Below, one piece after another: positions 30,737-40,800 of a DNA stretch of 64,000 nt. The translations under genes and the position numbers were made by a program. Location of the stretch: assembly GCA_948470475.1 (NCBI GenBank), contig OX419345.1:14631300-14695299 (forward strand), written 5' to 3'. The DNA is from Galaxea fascicularis (Eukaryota > Cnidaria > Anthozoa > Scleractinia > Euphylliidae). Each line of letters begins with the position of its first letter. Positions within the stretch are counted from its first letter, which is position 1. The notes beneath the pieces are model-generated. The model was not told where the DNA came from and searched no databases. It worked only from the letters and a program-made list of their open reading frames with translations.

Positions 30737-31072
30737 GTCAAGAATACCTCACAAATTATTTGTTCAGGTAATCTGAAAACCATTTATTAGGCTCATTGGC
30801 TGTATGGCCACGTGGTAGCAGGAATCACCTCTAAATCTACCAAATACTTGTGGGTACTTGAGACCGGGTATTAGCTATGCCATGCTGATGAGGCCTTACA
30901 AGGCAAAAAGTGCTGTCCATATGTTCAAGCTCAAACTTTGTTTGGTAGATTTAGGGGTAATGCCTGCAGCTACCACGTGGCCACAGTGCCTAATGAGTGG
31001 CTTTCAACTTACCTAGACACATATGAACAGTTTCACATGAACAAATCTTTTTGAGGGTATTCAAAGCTGCAG
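30737..31072. mobile_element. Large foldback element with ~110-bp arms
   Basis: The left arm (from about 30737) and right arm (to about 31072) are imperfect complements. The best-matched part shares GGCCACGTGGTAGC and CCTCTAAATCTACCAAA / CCCCTAAATCTACCAAA, and the outer part shares ATTTGTTCA and GAATACC. The loop is about 95 bp. No coding frame and no clear target duplication. Confidence 0.75.
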
Positions 31073-31112
31073 TGATTTTTACAGATCAAGTTAACCTTTC
31101 CAACCAATATTA

Positions 31113-31615
31113 CAGGGGTTTCACTAAGTTTTTAAAGGAGCTACGTCACGCTATTTTAGCATATTTTTAAAGCTCAAAATATGTCTTGCGGTCAATTGAG
31201 ATCCAAAAATAATGGTCTAGTTTTGTTATTTAAGACTGTTATGACACTAAAACTGTTTCATGTCGTCTGATGCTACCAATGCGGCAAGGATGGAAATGGA
31301 TTGAAACTTGAAAAGGTTGGGCCAACTTTTTCAAGTTTTGATGCTATCTCGACAAAAAACAACAAAAACCTTATTATGGGTTGCTCTCTTTGATAAAATT
31401 AATTTGATATCCACCTCATAGTTTATCAGGAACATTGTTTGTATAAATAAGTAAAGGTTTTTGGAAAGAATTGATCCAAAACCACAAAATCGTCGTGACA
31501 TAGCTCCTTTAAGTAGGTGGCAGCACCTAGTAGAGTAGGTGGCTGTTAGTACATTTGCTCTGTTGGAAAGTAGCCGGTGAACTTTGCTGGTTGCCAGCTT
31601 CTATTGAAACCCCTG
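31113..31615. mobile_element. hAT-like MITE interrupted by a younger MITE
   Basis: Outer ends CAGGGGTTTCACTAAG at the left and the complement CAGGGGTTTCAATAG at the right suggest a hAT-type terminus. The element is split after about 19 bp by the insertion at 31136-31508, and its sequence resumes as GTAGGTGGCAGCACCTAG. Confidence 0.65.
31136..31508. mobile_element. MITE flanked by TTAA, nested in another element
   Basis: Ends AGGAGCTACGTCACG and the complement AGGAGCTATGTCACG, with TTAA immediately outside both (31132-31135, 31509-31512). The ends resemble a repeat common in coral sequence. A TTAA duplication is the piggyBac signature, though AGGAGC is not a typical piggyBac end. Confidence 0.75.
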
Positions 31616-31960
31616 ATTTTATACAACTAGTCATCCTCTCAGCTATAAGTTGTTGACTTCCAAAAAATTTGTCATATCAATTTATAAATTTCACATGTAA
31701 TGACATCATGTATTTTGATCACATTTGAGTAGCAATGCTTGTTGTTATGATGAAATATTCAGCTTCACAATTATTTAGCAATTTTGATTTGTTTTCGTCA
31801 GCATTTCAAACAGGTTAAGTGAAATTCTAAGTGCTATATAGAGGGGGTTATAGCAAAATTTAATCTTCAAAATGCATTGGGACCAATTTAAAATGAAAAC
31901 TTTCATTGTCTTGAAAACATAAAATTTGTTGAACAACATAGAACCTGAAATGGGATTTAA

Positions 31961-32042
31961 TGAACACTGTCACACGCAAACTTGGAAAAAAAATTCCAAG
32001 TTCTCCCAACAGGAGTCAAACCTGTGACCTTCCAATAATTAA
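31961..32042 (-). repeat. tRNA-derived SINE fragment, minus orientation
   Basis: The complement reads TTATTGGAAGGTCACAGGTT then TGACTCCTGTTGGGAGAAC, where GGTTTGACTCC is a good pol III B box. It continues with CTTGGAATTTTTTTTTCC and a GTTTGCGTGTGACAGT tail. About 75 bp match the plus-strand copy at 32205-32281. Confidence 0.65.
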
Positions 32043-32170
32043 TAAATAATAATTAAACTTAATAAATAATTATTAAACTTTGGGGTAGTCTACCACAAGA
32101 TGTAATGAAGACTTGTGGGAGCTTACGCCTTTAACTATGTCCATTATGACAAAATTTTCTTCATACTGAG

Positions 32171-32281
32171 TGTCCTGTAGCTCAGTGATAGAGCGTCTTA
32201 ACTAGTTATTGGAAGGTCATAGGTCTGCCCTCCTGTTGAGAGAACTTAGAATTTCTTTTTCCGAGTTTGCAAGTGACAGTT
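32171..32281 (+). repeat. tRNA-derived SINE copy, plus orientation
   Basis: Begins TGTCCTGTAGCTCAGTGATA then GAGCGTC, a tRNA-like 5' half with A box TAGCTCAGTGATAGAGC. The B-box region GGTCATAGGTCTGCCCTCC is degraded. The downstream unique part is inverted relative to 31961-32042. It does not fold as a functional tRNA. Confidence 0.7.
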
Positions 32282-32749
32282 TTGGTTTAATCACACTCTG
32301 TTCATTTATTGTGCTAGAAATTTACTATCTCACTCTCAACATAGAACATCAAATGGGGGTCACAGTAGGAGTAACATAGCTTAAACAACACAGGGAAACT
32401 AAAAAAAACCCAAGTATACAGCAAAAATAATATTTGATACAATTTATTTGAATTTTATATAAAAATATATATGTACAAATTTATGTCAAATTTATTTATT
32501 CTATGAAAGACATAAGGGACATATATTTGTCCGTTTTAAGACAACAACACCATTGATGTTGCTGTTACAAATTAACTATTCCAGCAAGAATACTGTAGGA
32601 AGCCTTAAATGCTTTTTCACCCCAGGAATCCCTGGTGTCAGCTTACTTCAATTCTGTCATGAAGTTAAGGCTTTCGAGTCTAGAAAAAATTCAAATGTGA
32701 GTCTGTGGAAACGGATTTGAAATTTTGTGCCTGTAAATGACTATCAATA

Positions 32750-32970
32750 AAATAAGTAATTTTTCGTTTGTAAATAAGGTAATCCTAACTGTTAACTGTG
32801 GAGGCTGAATGGAGACTAAATTGCGATTCTAATGATTCAAAATTGTTTACTTTGCCTTGTAAGTAATGTTTTTTTTCCAATCATAAACAAGGCAATCATA
32901 CCGGTTAACTGTGGATGCTAAATGGAGACTAAGTCACTATTCTAATGATTCTTAGTTGCTCACTATACAC
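32750..32970. repeat. Tandem duplication, two ~109-bp units
   Basis: GTTAACTGTGGAGGCTGAAT ... GGAGACTAA ... ATTCTAATGATTC recurs about 109 bp later as GTTAACTGTGGATGCTAAAT ... GGAGACTAA ... ATTCTAATGATTC. The two units are clearly related but diverged. Confidence 0.75.
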
Positions 32971-34570
32971 CGTAGCTAGTAGGGTTCTATTACTGAGTCT
33001 GTAGACAAAAATTTCACACCAGTGAAAAGAGAGCTATACTTTGATTGTGGTGCTCTGGATCATGGTGTACAATGTAGTTCTAATATTTACGTCTGTGAAT
33101 AAAATCATTGTATAGTTATTACATTTCTCACTCTTAGAAGGATTATTTAGCTGAGACTGTTCCTATAACAGCAGCTGAGTAGTATTGCTTTCATATGTGA
33201 ACATTAACTTCTTTTATGGCTGCATATATTGAAACATAAAATTAGGGATGTTTTCCATTTGGTTTCCCTGAGTGACTGCAGAAGTGAAAGGCTAAATTCA
33301 GTGTTACACAATTATCCTCTATCCAGCCACTTCTTCTATCTGATCCTTAGGAAAGAAAAATATATCCTAGCACTTATTTTAGTGAAGCATTAATCTGGAC
33401 AGCAAACTGTATAAGTTCATGTTAATGCAAAGAAATCCCCGGTTTCTGCCGAGATTGTTTTCGTTTGGGAACAGACCAGAATGAATGAAGATTAAGGATA
33501 TGGAACATTAAGTTAAGCTGAAGACTGGTGAATGGCTTATTGTGTTAAGGATGCTGCCGCAAGCTAGAAACACAGAAACAAGTTTGAGTGTCCTTGTATT
33601 CAAATGACAACTTTAATTTAAACTGTCTAAGCAATTATTCATTCTAGAATGGTCCCCAAATCCTTGAAAAGGGAGAGATATTTACAGTTCCTTATCGTAC
33701 ATATTCATCAAAAGACAAATTCAGATTCCAATTCGAGGTCTTTTTAAACTTGACAAAAAAAGGTAATTGCTAATTCCGACTTGTCCAGTAACCATAGAAA
33801 GCAAGAGTCGCATTTTGACAAAAGTGATGCATTATGTAACACGATTGTAAAAACGATCTATTTTTTATCTCTTTTTAAACTTTGTTGTGTATTTCCGTCA
33901 AGCATTGGCGCCATATTCAGTCTGTAAGCTTGCTGATCAGCAGAGCAAAACAATGAAGCTAGGAATACTATACTGCTACACTATAGAATTTAATGGCTGA
34001 TAAAAATGAGGGGAAAGAAAACGTTGATAAAATTTGCAACAGAATTGGGGGCAATTTCTCACTTGCTCAATGAAAGTAACTCTTGTAAATTTAACACCAG
34101 AGTTTAGCTTTTAACACTATAGCATGCATCTAATACCGTCTGTGAAAAGGTAATGACTATGGAGTCATTTTTCATATTCCAATGTTTCAGTGTTTTACAA
34201 ACTGTAAATTAGTAAGGGAAAAGGTCCTTTTTAGGTCAGAATTATGTCTCTTTTGGAAAAACCCGCGGAAGCTGTTTAGTTTGAAAATAACTATGCCATA
34301 ACGACACACTGACGTCACAGTCTACCCACTAGCAGTTTAAAATTGACTGTCGTAAACTAGCAAGACTTGCCATTATTCTTATCATTGTTTCTATTATTTT
34401 GTGACTTTTTTCTTGGAGATATTAGCGCCTTCGCTCTGCTCTTCAGCCCCAGTTAAAAATAAAGCTGATGATGATGATAACGATGATGACGACTATCCGA
34501 GGAAATTTACCTTAAACATACGAAAATTTTGAAAATTTATGGCTCCGTAGACGTGTGCCCCTCGGATTGA

Positions 34571-34821
34571 TTAAATTGTAGATAAACTATTATGAAAGGC
34601 ACTAGAATAAACGTAAAATAAATCGTAAAATTGCAAGGACTTGCCAATGCTTTTGCGTTCTTCGAGGGGTTCTGCAAGCCTCGCCTTTTTCGTTGCCCTG
34701 AATACCGAAAGCACGAGGGCTGACACAAAGAGCGGCAAAGCTAGTAAGAAACTTTGACCAAACCGATCCAGGTTTTTTATCGTGCCTGGTACCGTTTGCA
34801 GCATTTTTGCTTCGAGTTCGC
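34571..34821 (-). CDS. Giant coiled-coil gene, terminal exon with possible membrane anchor
   Basis: Acceptor CTGTCGTAAACAG|GC on the minus strand. In phase 1 it encodes ELEAKMLQTVPGTIKNLDRF, GQSFLLALPLFVSALVLSVF, then a charged 45-residue tail ending HNSLSTI. The 18-residue hydrophobic run flanked by Arg/Lys is a credible transmembrane segment. The same exon read in phase 0 gives only ANSKQKCCKRYQAR and stop, so the anchor depends on which donor is used upstream. Confidence 0.55.
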
Positions 34822-37800
34822 CTGTTTACGACAGTAAAAGAAAACCGCTTTAGAGATATGTTATGTAAATTTTAAACGTAGTTTTCCAAAGTCACCTTTG
34901 GAGCCATACCAGGTCCTCTCCTCTCTTTCTTGCAAATGGGACATTGATTTGGCACCGGAGGCGGCGGGGGTCGTTCCACTGAGGCGTTCTGATGAAGAGG
35001 GCACGTATCCACAAGGGACAAGATCGGACTGCAATATGAGCTCCTGGAGCACATGCTTCGATCTGTCTCTGAACTGCGACTGGAGTCGGTGGAAGGTGGT
35101 GATCGCCCGCTTGAGCCTGGGGCTGGCTTCTGTTTCATTTCTGGACTCCCTGGGTAGCGCTTCACGGCTGGTGAGCTATGGGAACGCTGTTGTTTCTTCT
35201 GAGAACCTCGTTCAAGTTGCCTGCCCCTCCCCTCCCCTGTGTATGGGGGCATTGGCGATTGCAAGCCTTTAGACAGTTTTATGTCGCCAGGGACACTGTC
35301 ACGCGACTTGCGACGGATTTCAGGAGCCGCATTCAACTCACTAGTTTTCTTTTCAGCGACTCTTTCTACTACTGGTTCCAATCTCTGAACGGATGTCTTT
35401 TTCCTTGGAAGTGCTTCACCGTCAAGTTCACGTCTACCAGCGTCTTTCTCGTCGACTTTGGGTTTTCTACCGCGCAGCTGTTGACAAGCTCGCCTAACGA
35501 GGTCATTCTCTTTCTTCAAACTTACGATCTCCTCCCGTAGTTTCTGCGTGGTTTCAATGAGCTGTAGATTTTCCTCTTCTAACCGCCGATATTCCACTCC
35601 CATTTGCTCCATTTTTTCAGAAGAATCTTTGAGATTTTCAGTCTCTCTAACGAGTCCGTCTAAGCGGTCCGACAGAAGCTTTGTTTTCACCTTCATGGCG
35701 TTGTCTTTTTCTATCACCTGCTCAGCCAGCTGCTCCTTGAGGGACGATTCTCGTTGTTTCTCCTTCTCGAGTTGTTTAACCTAGAAACAAAAATTGATAC
35801 ATAGATAAGGGGGAAAAAACGAAAGAACAATTGGCGAACGAGCGAACGAGCGAATTAACCAATAGATGAATGGATGAATGGACAGATTGGGAGAAGGAAT
35901 AAACGAGCAATAAAGCGAACAAAAAGGAAGTAAGTTAGAAATTAAAAATTATATATTTATCCCTTAAAAACTATGTAACTGTACAATTTTGGTTCTAATG
36001 ATTGTTGTGTATTCTTCCGTTATCCGTGACTAACACCTCTTCCCATCCTATTGACAACGTATCACACCCCAACATAATGGCCGTTGAACGCTCTTTTAGT
36101 CGAATAAATAAGTTATTTAGCCATCTCTAAGTCACACCAGTGCATTATCTTGAAGTACAAAGACATATAAATGGCTGATACACACCTTGGACGCCATGTC
36201 GTGTAATTCTTGAACAATGTTGTTAACCTCCTGGCTTTTTGCATCGAGTGCGTTGTACAGCTCTCTCAGGTCCACCTCAAGGTTTTTGTTCATCTCTTCA
36301 AGTTTATCTTTCTCTGCAAACAAGCTCTGAAGTTTCTCGTTCAACTCTTTGTGACTTTCTCTGTCGTGAAGGAGGCGTTCGATCTCGGCTTTTTGCTCTT
36401 TGTTGATCGCCTCAATACGCTGTTTGTCAGATTCCAACAAACGCACATGGGATACAACTCTCTCTTTGTCTTTCTCCAAGCCGCGGCAGGCGTTTTCAAG
36501 CTTTCTTTGAAGAGCAGTGAATTCTTCAACTTTCGCTTGCAGCGAGATAGCTTCATGTTCCTTGGCTTCAAACTTGGATATCAGATCTTCATTGTTTTTT
36601 TCCATCTTCATTTTAAACGAATGTGCGTCTTCTATAAGTTGTGCTCTCTCGTTATCCAGCTGTTTACAATTTTCTTCAGAATTTCTATAAATGGTCTTCA
36701 GTTGGTCATGGTCCCTTTCCAAGGCAGCCAAATTGTCTTTTGTTTCTCTTAGTTCAGCTTCTAGCGCCATGTTTTTCTGCATTGCAATCTCTTTGGTATT
36801 CGATACCTCACTTAATCGGTACTTGGTATTTTCTAGTTCCTTACAGACTGTAGCAAAGTTTTCTTTGTTATCCCTCACATTTTTCCTCAATGTTTCGTTT
36901 TCTGCTGTCCAACGCTCTTTCTCCTTTTTCAGTTCTTTGAGTCTGTCTGATTCTTTCACCACTTTCCCCTCCTTTTCTTTCTTTCCCATCAATGATCGCT
37001 TTAATTCTGAATTCGCTTGGATTAGGGAATTCTTCTCGGCTCGCTCATCGTACGAAAGCTTACGAAGTTTATCGACCTCAAACTGAACGCCAGTTTTCTC
37101 CCTTTGCGCGTGCTCTAATTTCTCTTGAAGGTCGCTGACCGCTGACTGCAGTGCCTCGTTCTTCCTGGTAGCGTCTTGTACACACTGTTTTAGAGCGGTT
37201 ATTTCAGCATTTAATCTGTTCTTCTCTCTTAGGTAATCAAGAAGATGGCCTTCGCCCTTAGATCGCTCCTCCTCCAGGCACTCTTCTAGACCCCTGATGT
37301 TGCTTCGCAGTTCTTCAAGGCGGTCTTTCAACATCTCAGCTTCTTCTAAATCGGTTAACGTCAAATCACTTTGAGTTTCCAACTCCTGGGTGCTAACCGC
37401 AGGCTTCTGGCTAACAACACTCGTTGTTCGTCGCTTTTCCGACCTTCCACACTCGTTAACTAACCGCTTGAACCTTTCAACTTCAACCAACGATTCGTTG
37501 AGGATTTGCTTCAGCAGTGCTTGAGTACCTTCAGATCGCTTGAGTCTCTTAGCAAGCCTGTCTCTCTCTTTCCAAGCGTCGTCTAACTGTTTAAGGAGAT
37601 CCTTGTTTTCCTTTGTTGACTTTTCTATAAAGCTTCTTGTGCGATCTTTTGACCTCTTAGCGATTTCTTCGTCAGACCCACTCCGTCGGCTCTCTTCAAT
37701 ATTGTTCTTCGCTTTACTCAGCAGCTGTGATGTCTTAGCAATTGCATCGAGCATATCAGACTCCGCCTTCTTGAGGCTTCCTTTGAGTTCTACCACTGTA

Positions 37801-40800
37801 ATGAACGAAGATCTGTTCTTCTCCATGGATATGAGCGACGAAAATTCCTTTCGCATTTTGTTGTACTCTTTTTCCATGTCTTCAATGGTAGATTGGAATA
37901 GTTTCCGTTCTTGCTCGTGGAGTCGCTCTTTCTGTCTCAAAGCCCGGAACGCATCAGAAAGTTCGAGCTGCAAATCAAACACTAAGTCTCGCGCCTTTCT
38001 TAACTCGCTTCTTAGTTCTTGCCCCCGGGCTTCCAGAGTCTGTATTTCCTTTCTGGCATTGTCAAGTTGAATAGACTTTACTGTTCTCTCTAGGTTACTT
38101 GGTTCTATTTCCGACGAACCCAATTTGAGCTCAGAAACTTTAGATGGTTTGATTTCCACTCTCTCGCATTCCAAAACATTTCCAGCCGACGCACGTCGGA
38201 TTCGTTCTTCAATGAGCAAGCTTTGAGACCGCTCTCTACCTTGAGCTGCTTGGAGTTCTTTCCTGAGTTTGCTTTCTTTTTCCTTGGTTAGATCCAGCGC
38301 TTCTTGAAGCCTGTTGTTTGCCCGTCTTAGGCTTTCCATTCGCTCTTCTTCCTCGCATCTTTCTTTCATGGTTTTGTACAACTCTTCCCGAGCGGCCGCC
38401 AGATGGGCTTCCTTTGACTGAAAATCTCGCTCCTGGTCAAACCTTGTTCGCTTGTAATCGACTATTGCCTCTTCAAGCGATCCGATCCTCCGCTCCTTCT
38501 CAGCTATTTCGTTCTTCAGTTTGACTAGTTGGTCTTGATAGTCTTTATCCGTCTTTTCAGCTGGGATCTCGTCAATGCCTTGCTTTTGTAGCTGCCCTGT
38601 TCTTTTGTATTCCGCTATTTCTTCTTCAAGCGATGTAATTTTCTTTCCTTTCTCGCTCAATTTCGCCTGAATTCGATCAAGATGAACGTGAATTTCTTGC
38701 TCTCGCTCGTAAGTTAATCTTTTGTGTGAAGCAAATTCATCTTCAAGGGATTCTATCGTTTGGTCTTTTTCTTTCACCTGTCTGCGTAGCTGTTCAAGTT
38801 CTTCAAGGCCAGTCTTAGGAACTTCTTCGTGTGTTCCTCGTTCGAACTGTGCTGTCTTGTACTTCGCAATTTCCTCTTCAAGAGATATAATCATTGCGCT
38901 CTTCTCGTCCAGTTCCTTCTGTACATGATCCAGTTCGTCGTAAAGATCCTTCTGAGCCACACGTGATTTCCACTCAGCATCTTCTTTGGCGACAGTCATC
39001 TCCTCCACAGCCAAACGTAAAGTTGAGTTTTCGTTCTTTCTTTCTGCTAACTCGCTCATTATCTCTTGCTTTTCAAGGTTCATTTTTTCCAGCTTGCTTT
39101 CCAACTCTTTCACTCTTTCTTTAGTTCCAATCAACTCTCCCTCAAAGCGTTTTTTAACTTGTAAGTCTAATTCGCTTGTGAGCCGTGCCAGTTCTTGTCT
39201 GCTCTTCTCTAATGCGTCTTCCAACTTTTTCCCTTCTTCCAGTACCTCAGAATATTCTTTCTCCTTAGTTTTAATTTCTTCGTGAAGGAGATTCTTGTCC
39301 TTAAGTAGAACTTCCAGCTTTCTACATAACTCTTTGTTTCCGTCTACTAAGGACCCAATTTCTTCCTTGAAATTTTTTGAACTCTCGTCAAGCTTGTCTT
39401 CTAAACTTTCTTTCTCCTCTATTAAAACATCCACATTTGTTTGCAACTTCTTCGTCTTTGACCTCAACTCACCGATAATCTCATTTAGCTCGTCCTTCTC
39501 GTCGGTTAGTTCTTCTATTTCTTCACGTAAGTCTGCATTCATCTCTCGCTCCTTCGCTAACAAGTCTTCGACAGCGCTCTCGTCATCTGGTGCTGACTCC
39601 AAACCAAATTCTATTTCCACCCCTGTTGAAAGTAAACCTCCCTCAGTACTTGCAGTGATTTGTTCGCCTTCACTCTGGGGAAAGTCCCCAGCGTCTATGT
39701 GATCGCCACCGGCGATTTTTTCCTTCAGAGTCCCGTACTGTACTCTAAGTCTTCCCATTTCCTCTTCGACGGTTGCTCTTTCGTTCATTTCACGTCGAAG
39801 CTGCTTTTCAAGAGCGCGTTTTTCTTTGCGAATTTCTTCCTTGTCAACTTTATCATCGACCAACTTTTGTGAGAAAATTTTCAGAGCCTTGTGTTCATCT
39901 GTTAGTTTAGCTAAGTCCTTCTCCAGTGTTTTCCTCTGTTCTAAGTCCTTCTCAAGGTCTCCCTTTTTCTCGTTAGCTTCATCCAGTTGCTTTTGTAAAG
40001 TTGCACACTGATTTTTTAAACTCTGGAACTCGTTTTCTATCCGTTCTGTTTCCGTCTTCATTCCAACCTGCAACGTTTGTTCCTTATTCTGAGCTTCAAC
40101 AAACGCTGAATTCAGGGAGGCCATTTCCTTTTCAATGGCTTCCAGCTTCTTCGTCAGCTTTTCGTTTTGCTCCTTAGTGTTTGTGATTGTGGCTTCGGCC
40201 TTTTGTAATTTGCTCTCTGCAGCTCCCAATGACCTTTGCAATTCCTCTTTCTCCTTTTTTAGTTCAGCGTATTTGCTTTTACATTCCTGGATAACTTCTT
40301 TCGAATCATACAGTTCCCTTTCAATGTTCTCTAAGGAAGAAGTCTTCTTCGCCAGCTCTTCCTTTAGTGATGTGATCTCCCAGTTCGATTTCTTACACTC
40401 ATCCTCCAAGAACGTTTTGGTGCAGTTTAAATCGAGTAATTTTTTCGCCTTGTCCTTATTCTTGCCCTCAAACTCCTTTAAGTTTTTCTGCAGTAGCTGC
40501 TTCTCAATGTCGTCATCCGCTATGTGCTTTTTAAGATCGTCTTTTTCTTTCTCGTGTTCGACTATCGTTCCCTTCATTTCCTCCATCTTAGCTTCCAGCG
40601 CTTTCTTCCTTTCCATTTCCTCATTCAACTTTGTTTGCAGATTATTTATTTCCTCGACTGCTTCTTTACGCGATTCCTCAGCCTCGCTGCAGTGGTTTTC
40701 GAGCTCCACAATCTTGCTTTTCAACTCGTCCACAACTTTGAGCAAGTCTGTTAGAGCGATGTTTGAGTTCTTGATCTCCTGCTTGAGGTAGTTTAGCTGT

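Larger units (their letters stand above)
27947..34570. other. Repeat-rich intergenic region
   Basis: Lies between the ends of the triple-SH3 gene (plus) and the giant coiled-coil gene (minus), so both 3' UTRs fall here. It holds the MITE 28961-29427, a GCCTGCGTAGCAGGC repeat near 30070, the foldback 30737-31072, the nested elements 31113-31615, inverted SINE copies 31961-32281, a tandem duplication 32750-32970 and a GATGAT tract near 34465. No coding exon is supported. Confidence 0.75.

Noticed and set aside
32171..32245. tRNA gene
   Set aside because: A-box-like head is present but the B box is degraded, the cloverleaf does not close, and an inverted related copy lies nearby; a SINE explains it better.
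36132..36185. Read-through extension VCISHLYVFVLQDNALV at the end of the big exon
   Set aside because: The preceding GTGTGT donor joins in phase to continuing coiled coil at 35780, so the extension is intronic, though intron retention is possible.
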